The notes beneath the pieces were generated by a model that saw only the letters and a list, made by a program, of their open reading frames with translations, did not search any database and had not been told where the DNA came from. Positions 18,475-27,068 of a DNA stretch of 64,000 bases are shown one piece after another (position 1 is the stretch's first letter; each line of letters opens with the position of its first letter). The DNA comes from an uncultured Bacteroidales bacterium (GTDB lineage: Bacteria > Bacteroidota > Bacteroidia > Bacteroidales > UBA932): positions 37,907-101,906 of the forward strand of contig UQYV01000005.1 in NCBI GenBank assembly GCA_900545245.1. Direction: 5' to 3'. The position numbers were made by a program, and so were the translations under genes.

Positions 18475-19524
18475 ATGTGTAAATTTTTCGGCCGATTTTC
18501 GCTCTCCGCTTTTATCGGAGTTCTATTATTCCCGCTGTCCGTAGGATGTTCGTCAGCACATGATGCTCCGGCGGCGGAAGAAACTCCTGTTTCCTACAAT
18601 GTGCTCTGCCTCGGAAATTCCATCACTCGTCACGAGTATGCCGCGAGCGTCGAGTGGTACTCCGACTGGGGTATGGCCGCCTCAAAACCAGAGAATGACT
18701 ACTGTCATGTGCTGGAATCGCTTCTTAACGGGAAATATCCCGGCTCGACCGTGACCCCTCTTAACATCGCCGCATGGGAGCGCAGTCTTTCCGATGACAT
18801 CGACGGCTTCATCGGGGAATATGTCAGGGATAGGGACATAATTGTTGTCCGTCTCGGTGAAAATGTCACCGCCGAGCGGGCCTTTGCGCCTGCTCTTCAG
18901 AAACTTGTCAGTTATTGCGTGGCTCATGCGAAGTATGTCCTTATCACCGGAACTTTCTGGAAATCGGAGATTAAGGAGGCGGCAATCGTTGAGACCGCCC
19001 GTCTCTACGACATTCCGTATTACCCGATTTCGCAGCTCGATGTTCCCGAAAACCACCCGAAGGTAGGGGACACGTTTCAGGACATAAATGGCGGGACATA
19101 TCAGATTTCAAAGGATTTCATCATCACGCACCCGAACGACAAGGGAATGCATGAGATTGCTGAAATCATTTACGTCGGCATAGAAGAACTCGTCGGCGGC
19201 AGAATCGGCGCGAGGGACATTGCGACGCGCAGGCATATTTCCGAAAAGATGCCGATGTCAACCCGCACGCGCACGGTGGATTCCCTGCCTCATCTCGGTC
19301 TTCCGTCTCCGTTCAGCGTACCGCAGGCCCAGGGCACTACATTCATGGATTTGTTTTATTGGGACACATATTTCACGAACCTCGGACTTCTGAGCCTCGG
19401 GGACATTCAGCAGGCGAAGAACAATGTCGATGATATTCTCTATCTTATTGATAAATATGGGTATATGCCCAATGCCGCGAACACGGGACTTCTGAACCGC
19501 CTCAGCCGCCTTATGCGAGTATGA
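18475..19524 (+). CDS. SGNH hydrolase fused to GH37 trehalase-like domain, N-terminal part (frameshifted)
   Basis: From ATG 18475, a signal peptide with Cys in SVGCSS. An SGNH/GDSL esterase domain follows, showing GNSIT (block I), RLGENV (block III) and THPNDKGM (block V His). From about residue 270 the sequence changes to a GH37-like start: TTFMDLFYWDTYF (compare the trehalase motif FRELYYWDSYF) and YGYMPNAANTGLLNR. The frame then ends in LSRLMRV because of a one-base shift at 19500/19501. In the +2 frame the expected GH37 motif (N)RSQPPYASMMV continues directly. The arginine of the first GH37 signature is absent, so the sugar specificity may not be trehalose. Confidence 0.75.
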   Translation: MCKFFGRFSLSAFIGVLLFPLSVGCSSAHDAPAAEETPVSYNVLCLGNSITRHEYAASVEWYSDWGMAASKPENDYCHVLESLLNGKYPGSTVTPLNIAAWERSLSDDIDGFIGEYVRDRDIIVVRLGENVTAERAFAPALQKLVSYCVAHAKYVLITGTFWKSEIKEAAIVETARLYDIPYYPISQLDVPENHPKVGDTFQDINGGTYQISKDFIITHPNDKGMHEIAEIIYVGIEELVGGRIGARDIATRRHISEKMPMSTRTRTVDSLPHLGLPSPFSVPQAQGTTFMDLFYWDTYFTNLGLLSLGDIQQAKNNVDDILYLIDKYGYMPNAANTGLLNRLSRLMRV

Positions 19525-20447
19525 TGGTGCGCGACGTCTATGAACGGACGGACGACAGGGGGTGGCTGCGCGGTGCTGTGGAGACTCTGAAGAAGGAATA
19601 TGACTTCTGGATGACGGAACGCGTCACTCCGAGCGGGCTGAACCGGCACTTCAACAGCGCGACGAGGACGGAACTGCTTGAATTTTACGGCTATCTCTGT
19701 TCCGAGCGTTTCCCGGAGATGGATGTTCCGCGGTCTGACGACGAGAAGGTGCGGATTGCCTCGAACTTCCTTTCTGAGGCGGAGACCGGCTGGGACTTCA
19801 CACCGCGCTTCGGGGGCTGCGAGGAGGACTGCAATCCGGTGGATCTGAATGCAAACCTCTATGTCTATGAGAAGAATTTCGCGTGGTTTTGCAGGGAATT
19901 GGGGCTGAAAGGCGCGAAGGCATGGGAAAAGAAGGCGGAGAAGCGTCGCAGGCTGATTCAGAAATACTGCTTTGAGCCGGGCGACGGACTCTTTTACGAC
20001 TACAACTACGTCACCGGACGGCGCAGCGACATCTTCAGCTCTGCCGTCTTCAATCTTCTCTGGGCGGGCATTCCGACAGAGGAGCAGGCCGCGTCTCTCG
20101 TGAAGAACCTCGGAAGGCTGGAATGTGCCAACGGGGTTGCCGCGTGCGAGGACGGTGAGCGCAATGCCGTCTATCAGTGGGACTATCCCAATGCCTGGGC
20201 GAGTTTCAACACTCTGGCGGTCGTCGGGCTTGATAAATATGGCTATAAGGCTGATGCCGCGAGACTTGCGGAGAAATATCTCAACTCAGTAAGTTCCATA
20301 TATGGCAAGACCGGACAGCTATGGGAAAAGTACAACGCCGTCACCGGAGACACCGACGTCAGGGATGAATACGCCATGCCCGGCGACTTCATGGGCTGGA
20401 CCGCCGGCGCTTTCCTCGTCTGCTTCGACTATCTGTCAAAAAACTAA
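19521..20447 (+). CDS. GH37 trehalase-like catalytic part, C-terminal fragment after frameshift
   Basis: A 308-residue frame that continues the GH37 (alpha,alpha)6 barrel of the preceding gene. It contains AETGWDFTPRF, whose Asp corresponds to the GH37 general acid region. It also has YQWDYPNAWASFN, close to the second trehalase signature QWDxPxGWxP, and DEYAMPGDFMGWTAG, close to the C-terminal GGEYxxQxGFGWTNG. The ATG at 19521 is probably not a real start: the codons before it in this frame (CAG CCG CCT TAT GCG AGT) encode the missing part of the NRSQPP motif. Most likely this and 18475-19524 are one broken or frameshift-decoded gene. Confidence 0.75.
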   Translation: MMVRDVYERTDDRGWLRGAVETLKKEYDFWMTERVTPSGLNRHFNSATRTELLEFYGYLCSERFPEMDVPRSDDEKVRIASNFLSEAETGWDFTPRFGGCEEDCNPVDLNANLYVYEKNFAWFCRELGLKGAKAWEKKAEKRRRLIQKYCFEPGDGLFYDYNYVTGRRSDIFSSAVFNLLWAGIPTEEQAASLVKNLGRLECANGVAACEDGERNAVYQWDYPNAWASFNTLAVVGLDKYGYKADAARLAEKYLNSVSSIYGKTGQLWEKYNAVTGDTDVRDEYAMPGDFMGWTAGAFLVCFDYLSKN

Positions 20448-20490
20448 AATCTTAAATCAAATAGTGCCGTTCTTTGCGGAATTATATTCC

Positions 20491-20498
20491 TACATTTG
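20491..20498 (+). promoter_or_regulatory. Promoter -7 box for GH78-like gene
   Basis: TACATTTG fits TANNTTTG and lies 38 nt before the GH78-like start at 20536. The upstream box is not clear. This suggests that the GH78/GH127 pair can be transcribed apart from the broken SGNH-GH37 gene. Confidence 0.5.
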
Positions 20499-20535
20499 TA
20501 ATGATTAGACATCTGATTCAACACTAAAGTTCTCT

Positions 20536-22302
20536 ATGACAAAATTCCAAACATTTCTTGTCACGATAACCATTCTGCTCTGCGGAATAGGAATCCTTGA
20601 CGCGCAGGAGCGCGACGTGCGCGTCAGAACCTACATCTCGCCGGCCCGTGTTGTCTGGCAGAGCGGTGAGGGCGTGCAGCTTGCCGACGTGCTTCTGAAA
20701 GAGGGCAACGGGCAGCCCTACTGCAACAACGACACTCCGACATCCTACTGCATCCTCTCTTCGGAGAACGGTGCCGCCCCCGGAGTGCTGCTCGACTACG
20801 GGAAGGAACTGCACGGCGGGCTTCAGATTGTGACGGGGTGGTTCCCGGGCGGTCCGGTCAAGGTTCGTGTCCGCTACGGAGAGTCGGCGTCCGAGGCCAT
20901 GTCCGATGTCGGCGGCAAGGGTGGGGCGACGAACGACCACGCCATGCGCGACCAGACAGTCTCGCTTCCGATGATGGGCGCGGTGGAAATCGGCAATTCC
21001 GGCTACCGTTTCGTGCGGATTGACCTCGCCGAGCCGGACAGGACAGTGAAGCTCAAGGAGGTGCGGGCAATCTCCATAATGCGTGACCTTGAATATGCCG
21101 GCTCGTTCCGTTGCAGCGATGAGCGTCTGAACCGTATCTGGGAGACAGGAGCCTACACCGTGCATCTTTGCATGCAGAACTTCCTCATCGAGGGCATAAA
21201 GCGTGACCGTCTCGTGTGGATGGGCGATTCCTACCCGGAGGTGATGACTGTGGCGACGGTATTCGGCGGCAACGAGGTCGTCCCCAAGACCCTCGACTGG
21301 ATGCGCGACGTGACCCCTCTGCCGAATTGGATGAACGGCGAGTTCTCCTCCTATTCAATCTGGTGGATGCTCTGCCATCAGGCGTGGTTCCGTCACACCG
21401 GGAACAGGGAATATCTTCTTGAGTCGAAGGGATATATCTCCGGACTTCTCCGTCAGCTCATCGGATGCATAGGCCCGGACGGCCGCGAACGTCTCGACGG
21501 AATGCGCTTCCTCGACTGGCCTTCGCAGGAGAATGAACTGGCCAAGAATGCCGGACTTCAGGCCCTGATGGTGTGGGCCATGCAGGCAGGGCAGGAATTT
21601 GCCGGAATCTTCGACGATGCCGCGCTTGCAGCCGAGTGCGCGGATGCGGAGAGACGGCTGTCGAAGGCCGCTCCGAAAATCTATAAGGAGTTTCTTAAGT
21701 CAGGTGTCGCTCCCGACGCTCCCGGCTCTAAGCAGGCGGCGGCTCTTATGACCCTTGCCGGGGTGACGGACGCGAGGAAGGCCGACCGCGACATCCTGAA
21801 CTTTAACGGCGGGCACGGCTTCTCCACATTCTACGGCTATCTGATGCTTGAGGCGATGGCCCGGGCGGAGGACTGGCAGGGCGCTCTCGACATCATCCGC
21901 AGCTACTGGGGCGCGATGCTCGACCTCGGGGCGACGACGTTCTGGGAGGATTTCAACCTCGACTGGCTTCCGAACGCCGCCGGCATTGACAATCTTGTGC
22001 CGGAGGGTATGAAGGACATCCACGGCGATTTCGGTGCCTACTGCTATGTCGGATTCCGTCACAGCCTCTGCCACGGCTGGGCATCCGGCCCGACAGCGTG
22101 GCTCAGCCATCATGTCCTCGGAGTGGAGATTCTTGAACCGGGGTGTTCAAAGGTCCGCATAACCCCGCATCTCGGCGACCTCGAATGGGCGGAAGGCACG
22201 TTCCCGACACCGCACGGCTCCATTCACGTTCGTCACGAAAAACAGGCCGACGGCAGCATACATACGGATGTCACTGTTCCGGAAGGAGTGGAACTGAGGT
22301 GA
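20536..22302 (+). CDS. GH78-like alpha-L-rhamnosidase
   Basis: A 588-residue secreted protein (signal peptide ending ILDAQE). It has an N-terminal beta-sandwich and then an (alpha/alpha)6 barrel of the bacterial rhamnosidase type. The segment LNRIWETGAYTVHLCMQNF followed by EGIKRDRLVWMGDSYPE is the GH78 region that carries the catalytic acid motif. WEDFNLDWLPN and SLCHGWASGPTAWLSHHVLGV near the C-terminus are also typical. A periplasmic exo-acting enzyme removing rhamnose-like residues is inferred. Exact substrate is unknown, as the family includes other activities. Confidence 0.8.
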   Translation: MTKFQTFLVTITILLCGIGILDAQERDVRVRTYISPARVVWQSGEGVQLADVLLKEGNGQPYCNNDTPTSYCILSSENGAAPGVLLDYGKELHGGLQIVTGWFPGGPVKVRVRYGESASEAMSDVGGKGGATNDHAMRDQTVSLPMMGAVEIGNSGYRFVRIDLAEPDRTVKLKEVRAISIMRDLEYAGSFRCSDERLNRIWETGAYTVHLCMQNFLIEGIKRDRLVWMGDSYPEVMTVATVFGGNEVVPKTLDWMRDVTPLPNWMNGEFSSYSIWWMLCHQAWFRHTGNREYLLESKGYISGLLRQLIGCIGPDGRERLDGMRFLDWPSQENELAKNAGLQALMVWAMQAGQEFAGIFDDAALAAECADAERRLSKAAPKIYKEFLKSGVAPDAPGSKQAAALMTLAGVTDARKADRDILNFNGGHGFSTFYGYLMLEAMARAEDWQGALDIIRSYWGAMLDLGATTFWEDFNLDWLPNAAGIDNLVPEGMKDIHGDFGAYCYVGFRHSLCHGWASGPTAWLSHHVLGVEILEPGCSKVRITPHLGDLEWAEGTFPTPHGSIHVRHEKQADGSIHTDVTVPEGVELR

Positions 22303-22395
22303 GCATATCCTTGGAAACCTGTCTTTGAAAATAAGGGACAAATTCTGAAGCAGTTTATTTTTTTATGATTCTAAATCAATTTGTTACGAAATATC

Positions 22396-24327
22396 ATGGC
22401 ACATAAATATATCCTTTTTCTGATGAGTCTTTCCGCGCTGGGTTTCGGATGCGGAGTGTGTTTCGCGGGGAACGGCAGAATGTCGAAGAATGCCGGGAAT
22501 ATGGAAGTGAAATCCGTGAAGGTCGGCGGATATGTCGGCGTGAGGATTGACGACTGTTTCCGTCATCGAGTGATGGAGCAGGATGTCGATGAGATTGTCG
22601 AGCCGTTCCGTCACAGGGTCGAAAGCTGGAAATGGAACAGCGAATTCTGGGGAAAATGGACGCTCGGTGCAATAGGCGCATATCGCTATACGGGAGATTC
22701 CGCACTTTACGACAAAATCGCGAAATCGGTCGATGACATCATCGCGACGCAGACTCCTGACGGCTACATCGGGAACTATGCCCCGGAATTTCAGACGAAA
22801 AAATGGGATATATGGGGACGGAAATACACGATGCTCGGACTCCTGAGCTGGTATGAACTCACGGGCGACCGCAGGGCACTTGAGGCGGCTGCAGGTGTTG
22901 CAGACCACCTTCTTTCACAGATTGGGCCGGGCAAGGCCGACATTGTTTTGACTGGAGACTACCGCGGAATGCCGAGCTCGACGGTGCTTGAGCCAATCAT
23001 GAGTCTCTACAACAAGACCGGCGAACGGCGCTATCTTGACTTCGCGTCATACATCGTCGCGCAGTGGGAAACTCCGGAAGGCCCGCAGCTCATCAGCAGG
23101 GCCGACGTCCCGGTTGCCATGCGTTTCCCGCATCCGGACAGCTGGTTCTCATACGAGAACGGTCAGAAGGCCTACGAGATGATGTCCTGTTACGAGGGGC
23201 TGCTTGAGTATTATAAGGTTACGGAAAACAAGGCCGACTATGACGCCGTCCTGAAGACGTATTCGCACATCCTCGCGGAGGAAATCAATGTCGCCGGTTC
23301 GGGGAGTGCGGTCGAGTGCTGGTACGGCGGCAGGGCTCTCCAGACAGTCCCGACCTATCACACGATGGAGACCTGCGTGAGCTTCACGTGGATGCAGTTC
23401 TGCAGCCGGCTTCTCGCGCTGACGGGAGACTCGCGCTATGCCGACAACATCGAGCGCACTTTCTACAACGCCATTCTCGGCGCGCTGAAGGACGACGGCT
23501 GCCAGATTGCCAAATACACCCCGCTTGAGGGCTGGCGCGTCGAGGGCGAGAGGCAGTGCGGACTGAACATCAACTGCTGCAACGCCAACGGCCCGCGTGC
23601 ATTTGCCATGATTCCCGCCCTTGCCTACCGCGCCGACGGAGACTGCCTCACGGTCAATTTCTACGGTGAATCCGAGGCTGATGTCCGTCTTGGCAAGCGC
23701 AGCTCGCTTAGGGTTGTTCAGACCGGCGGCTATCCCGTGTCTGGCGACGTTGCCGTTGAACTGTCTCCGTCAAAGCCCGCAGACTTCACGGTCGCCCTGC
23801 GCATTCCTGAATGGAGCCGCAACGCGAAGGCACGGATAATCAGCGGCACCGATACGCTCGCTGTCAGTCTCGGCTCGCTCGCCGCTGGAGAGTATGCAAG
23901 GATTTCCCGCAGATGGAAGGCCGGTGACAGGGTGGAGCTTTCCCTTGACATGACGGCCCGCGTCGTGGAGCGGAACGGCTGCCAGGCCATTGTCCGCGGC
24001 CCGCTCGTGCTTGCGAGGGATTCCCGTTTCAATGACGGTTTCGTGGATGAGGGTGTCGTGATTCAGACCGCCTCCGACGGCTCTGTTGAACTTACCCCGG
24101 TCGTAGGCGACGGCTTCGCGTGGATGGCGTTCACCGCTCCGATGGTTGTCGGCACCGACCTCGAAAACAACGGGAAGCCGCGTCAGGTTCACCTCTGCGA
24201 CTTCGCCTCCGCCGGCAACACCTGGGACAAGTCCGTGCGCTACCGCGTCTGGCTTCCTAAGACCCTCAATGTCATGCGCGGCGAGTACCGGGCATACAAC
24301 GACGGACCCGCAGACTCGGCTCTCTAA
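22396..24327 (+). CDS. GH127-like (DUF1680) beta-L-arabinofuranosidase
   Basis: A 643-residue protein with a signal peptide (ALGFGCGVCFAGN). In the (alpha/alpha)6 domain TMETCVSF places Glu325 and Cys327, and LNINCCNANGPRA places Cys394-Cys395. This matches the Glu/three-Cys zinc-linked active site described for the GH127 enzyme HypBA1, where a Cys acts as nucleophile. C-terminal beta domains follow (about residue 420 on). ATG 22396 is chosen over TTG 22381. It follows the GH78-like gene by 93 nt on the same strand. Arabinose removal from plant-type glycans is inferred. Confidence 0.85.
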   Translation: MAHKYILFLMSLSALGFGCGVCFAGNGRMSKNAGNMEVKSVKVGGYVGVRIDDCFRHRVMEQDVDEIVEPFRHRVESWKWNSEFWGKWTLGAIGAYRYTGDSALYDKIAKSVDDIIATQTPDGYIGNYAPEFQTKKWDIWGRKYTMLGLLSWYELTGDRRALEAAAGVADHLLSQIGPGKADIVLTGDYRGMPSSTVLEPIMSLYNKTGERRYLDFASYIVAQWETPEGPQLISRADVPVAMRFPHPDSWFSYENGQKAYEMMSCYEGLLEYYKVTENKADYDAVLKTYSHILAEEINVAGSGSAVECWYGGRALQTVPTYHTMETCVSFTWMQFCSRLLALTGDSRYADNIERTFYNAILGALKDDGCQIAKYTPLEGWRVEGERQCGLNINCCNANGPRAFAMIPALAYRADGDCLTVNFYGESEADVRLGKRSSLRVVQTGGYPVSGDVAVELSPSKPADFTVALRIPEWSRNAKARIISGTDTLAVSLGSLAAGEYARISRRWKAGDRVELSLDMTARVVERNGCQAIVRGPLVLARDSRFNDGFVDEGVVIQTASDGSVELTPVVGDGFAWMAFTAPMVVGTDLENNGKPRQVHLCDFASAGNTWDKSVRYRVWLPKTLNVMRGEYRAYNDGPADSAL

Positions 24328-24383
24328 CCATTGCCCGTGCCATAGTCATCGCGCGGGCGACCGGGGCTGCTGTCCTTCGCCTC

Positions 24384-25082
24384 CTACTCCTCCGCCGGCT
24401 TCCAGTTCCTGTACTTCTCCGGAATCTCGACTACCGGCGGGTCTTTCCAGAACAGCGACCAGTAGAGCATCGGAAAGTCGCCGTCCTTCCACAACTGGAC
24501 AAGTTCCTCCACCTGCGCGTCCTCGCCCTTCGGGTCGTAGGGCTTTTTCATGTCCTCATCGAACATCTTTGCCACACCCTGCCAGAATCCTGCGGTGATT
24601 CCGCCCTTGTAGCCGCGTATCAGCTCGTATGACGTTTGCCCGCTCTCGCGGTCTATCAGCTTCATGATCAACATCCCTTGGCTTACGGTGAGATTTCTCA
24701 TCTGCTTTTCGAACACGCCGAACAGCTCCTTCTGGAGATGGTTGATGTAGCGCTCCTTCTTCAGCCCCGTAAGATGGTCGGCCGCAATCACGCTGTCTGT
24801 CTCCTGAACCATCCTCTTCGCCACGAGCGCATAGGGGTAAGCCTTGCTGAAATTGTGTACGAGCCGGTAGTATTTCCTCCATTCTTTACCCTTCTGCTTG
24901 GGCATCTTCTGGAACACGCGGGCCGGCCTGATGCTGTCGTAATAGACGGTGTCCCCGTTTTCTACGGAATATTCCAGCCATCCTCCCGGCTTCGTTGGCC
25001 TGCTTTGCGCATTCGACCTCACGGCATCCGCACCCCATAATGCGAGGATGACGAGAACCGATATGAGCCGGAGGCGTTTCAT
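24384..25082 (-). CDS. DUF4294-family protein
   Basis: A 232-residue protein with an N-terminal signal peptide (VLVILALWGADAVRSNAQS). The body, with WRKYYRLVHNFSKAYPYALVAKRM and KLIDRESGQTSYELIRGYKGGITAGFWQ, matches DUF4294, a Bacteroidota family of unknown function. It is convergent with the GH127 gene (56-nt gap, nothing notable) and divergent from rplP. Confidence 0.85.
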   Translation of the reverse strand: MKRLRLISVLVILALWGADAVRSNAQSRPTKPGGWLEYSVENGDTVYYDSIRPARVFQKMPKQKGKEWRKYYRLVHNFSKAYPYALVAKRMVQETDSVIAADHLTGLKKERYINHLQKELFGVFEKQMRNLTVSQGMLIMKLIDRESGQTSYELIRGYKGGITAGFWQGVAKMFDEDMKKPYDPKGEDAQVEELVQLWKDGDFPMLYWSLFWKDPPVVEIPEKYRNWKPAEE

Positions 25083-25136
25083 GAGGTATATATAATATGT
25101 ATTCTATTTTATATTGCGGAGTTCCCGCACAGCCTG

Positions 25137-25144
25137 CAAAAATA
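25137..25144 (-). promoter_or_regulatory. Promoter -7 box for DUF4294 gene
   Basis: On the minus strand TATTTTTG matches TANNTTTG, 55 nt upstream of the DUF4294 start. No convincing -33 box is visible. The rest of the 25083-25469 gap holds only the rplP promoter, its leader, and a 7-bp inverted repeat (CGTTTTC/GAAAACG) near 25225-25250. Confidence 0.45.
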
Positions 25145-25344
25145 ATCATTTCCTTCGTCATGTCGTCAACCGGATTGCAAAATGTGTGGCGAAATGTCTC
25201 GTGCCATCTGTTTGGTGGCATCGTTTTCCGTGTGGTCGAAAACGGATGAATATATTTTTTATCAATCTGTGTAATACTCTGAAAATGGAAAAGTTAATAT
25301 GCAAAAAATGCGGTCAAAAAAGTTTGAATTTTTTGCAGAAAAAG

Positions 25345-25374
25345 TTGTCGTTTCGATATTTTTTCGTATCTTTG
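25345..25374 (+). promoter_or_regulatory. Promoter of the spc-alpha ribosomal operon
   Basis: TTG at 25345-25347, a 19-nt spacer and TATCTTTG at 25367-25374 form a near-ideal Bacteroidota housekeeping promoter. The predicted start near 25381 gives an 89-nt leader before rplP. The leader contains a 17-codon ORF, 25398-25451 (MPNCLSFNNLRERLNNL), of unknown meaning. Confidence 0.75.
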
Positions 25375-25469
25375 CAGTCCCAAAATTGAGGGGTAGTATG
25401 CCCAACTGTCTATCTTTCAATAATTTAAGGGAAAGGTTGAATAATTTATAATTCAAAAGTAATAAGACA

Positions 25470-25889
25470 ATGTTACAACCAAAGAAAACAAAATTTAGAA
25501 GGCAGCAAAAGGGCCGCATGAAGGGTCTTGCCCAGAGGGGCAACCAGCTTGCGTTCGGTTCTTTTGGCATCAAGACCTTGGAAAATTGTTGGCTTACAGG
25601 TCGTCAGATTGAGGCTGCCCGTCAGGCGGTGTCCCGTTACATGAAGCGTGAGGGTAAAATCTGGATCAGAATCTTCCCTGACAAGCCTTATACAAGGAAA
25701 CCTGCCGAAGTCCGAATGGGTAAAGGTAAGGGTAATCCGGAGGGATTCGTATGCCCTGTGACCCCGGGCCGTATTCTTATTGAGGCTGAGGGTGTTCCGA
25801 TGGAAATCGCCAAGGAGGCACTCCGTCTCGGCGCTCAGAAACTTCCTGTCACAACAAAGTTTGTGGTTCGCAGGGACTATGTCGAATAA
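25470..25889 (+). CDS. rplP: 50S ribosomal protein L16 (uL16)
   Basis: A 139-residue protein with the L16 pattern: N-terminal QPKKTKFRRQQKGRMKG, central IRIFPDKPYTRKPAEVRMGKGKG and RIFPDKPxTxKP signature. It binds 23S rRNA near the peptidyl-transferase centre and the A-site tRNA. It is normally preceded by rpsC in the S10 cluster; here it is the first gene after a strong promoter. Full length. Confidence 0.97.
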   Translation: MLQPKKTKFRRQQKGRMKGLAQRGNQLAFGSFGIKTLENCWLTGRQIEAARQAVSRYMKREGKIWIRIFPDKPYTRKPAEVRMGKGKGNPEGFVCPVTPGRILIEAEGVPMEIAKEALRLGAQKLPVTTKFVVRRDYVE

Positions 25890-25910
25890 TTTAATGGAGA
25901 GCAGAAAGTT

Positions 25911-26105
25911 ATGAAAATTACAGAAGTACGTGAAATGTCGGTTGCAGATCTTCGTGACCGCATCGCAGTTGAGAAAGCGAACCTTTCTACAATGAAAATG
26001 AATCACGCCATCTCTCCGTTAGAGGATACGTCAAAAATCAAGAAGGCACGGAAGGACATCGCGCGCATGATGTTCGTCCTTGCAGAAAAAGAGAAACAGA
26101 ACTAA
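25911..26105 (+). CDS. rpmC: 50S ribosomal protein L29 (uL29)
   Basis: A 64-residue two-helix protein with the L29 core EMSVADLRDRIAVEK and the signature PLEDTSKIKKARKDIARM. L29 lies at the polypeptide exit tunnel, next to the binding sites for trigger factor and SRP. It sits 21 nt after rplP and 12 nt before rpsQ, in conserved order. Confidence 0.96.
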   Translation: MKITEVREMSVADLRDRIAVEKANLSTMKMNHAISPLEDTSKIKKARKDIARMMFVLAEKEKQN

Positions 26106-26117
26106 ATTTGAATTCTC

Positions 26118-26372
26118 ATGGAAAGAAATCTTCGCAAGGAAAGAATAGGTGTTGTGGTCAGCAACAAGATGGACAAATCCATCGTCGTTGCCGTAAAGAC
26201 TAAGGAAATGCACCCGATGTACGGCAAGTTCGTCAAAAAGACCACCAAGTTCGTTGCTCATGACGAGAAGAACGAGTGCAGTGTCGGTGACACTGTCCTC
26301 ATCATGGAAACCCGTCCTCTCAGCAAGACAAAGAACTGGAGATTAGTTGAAATCGTAGAAAAAGTTAAGTAG
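26118..26372 (+). CDS. rpsQ: 30S ribosomal protein S17 (uS17)
   Basis: An 84-residue OB-fold protein. RIGVVVSNKMDKSIVVAV and GDTVLIMETRPLSKTKNWRL are the usual S17 segments. It is a primary 16S rRNA-binding protein of the 30S body. Two bases separate it from rplN, so translational coupling is likely. Confidence 0.96.
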   Translation: MERNLRKERIGVVVSNKMDKSIVVAVKTKEMHPMYGKFVKKTTKFVAHDEKNECSVGDTVLIMETRPLSKTKNWRLVEIVEKVK

Positions 26373-26374
26373 CA

Positions 26375-26740
26375 ATGATACAGCAGGAATCACGTTTACA
26401 GGTGGCAGACAACAGTGGAGCAAAGGAAGTCCTTTGTATCCGTGTTCTGGGTGGTACCCGTCACCGTTATGCAAGAGTGGGCGACAAGATCGTTGTTGCA
26501 GTCAAGAGCGCTATCCCTGGCGGTGACGCAAAGAAGGGCTCGGTGTCAAAGGCTGTGGTTGTCCGCACAAAGAAAGAGATTCGTCGTCCGGACGGTTCAT
26601 ATATCCGTTTCGATGACAACGCTTGCGTTCTTCTCAACAATCAGGGTGAGGTTCGTGGAACACGTATCTTCGGCCCTGTTGCAAGGGAGCTTCGCGAGAA
26701 CTATATGAAAATCGTTTCACTGGCACCGGAGGTCCTCTAA
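26375..26740 (+). CDS. rplN: 50S ribosomal protein L14 (uL14)
   Basis: A 121-residue protein beginning MIQQESRLQVADNSGAKEV, the invariant L14 start, and containing GDKIVVAVKSAIPGGDAKKG. It contacts 16S rRNA in intersubunit bridges and L19 in the 50S. Full length, ordinary for the family. Confidence 0.97.
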   Translation: MIQQESRLQVADNSGAKEVLCIRVLGGTRHRYARVGDKIVVAVKSAIPGGDAKKGSVSKAVVVRTKKEIRRPDGSYIRFDDNACVLLNNQGEVRGTRIFGPVARELRENYMKIVSLAPEVL

Positions 26741-26753
26741 TTGATTTAGCATT

Positions 26754-27068
26754 ATGAAAAGAATTAAAAAAGGCGACACCGTATTTGTAAATGCCGGTAA
26801 CGACAAGGGAAAGACCGGCAAGGTGCTCGAGATTCTCACGGAGAAGAACCGTGCCATCGTCGAGGGCATCAACATCGTGTCAAAGCACACCAAACCAAAC
26901 GCAAAGAATCCTCAGGGAGGAATCATCAAACAGGAAGCTGGAATCCATATCTCCAACCTTCAGCTCGTCGACCCTGCGAAGGGCGGAGCAACCCGCGTGG
27001 GCTTCAAGATTAAGGAGGATGGTACTAAGGTCCGTGTTTCCAAAAAATCAGGAGAGGAGATTAAGTAA
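26754..27068 (+). CDS. rplX: 50S ribosomal protein L24 (uL24)
   Basis: A 104-residue KOW-domain protein: IKKGDTVFVNAGNDKGKTGKV is the KOW motif. The GIHISNLQLVDP segment is typical. It initiates 50S assembly by binding 23S rRNA domain I. Its stop overlaps the rplE start by one base (TAATG). Confidence 0.96.
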   Translation: MKRIKKGDTVFVNAGNDKGKTGKVLEILTEKNRAIVEGINIVSKHTKPNAKNPQGGIIKQEAGIHISNLQLVDPAKGGATRVGFKIKEDGTKVRVSKKSGEEIK

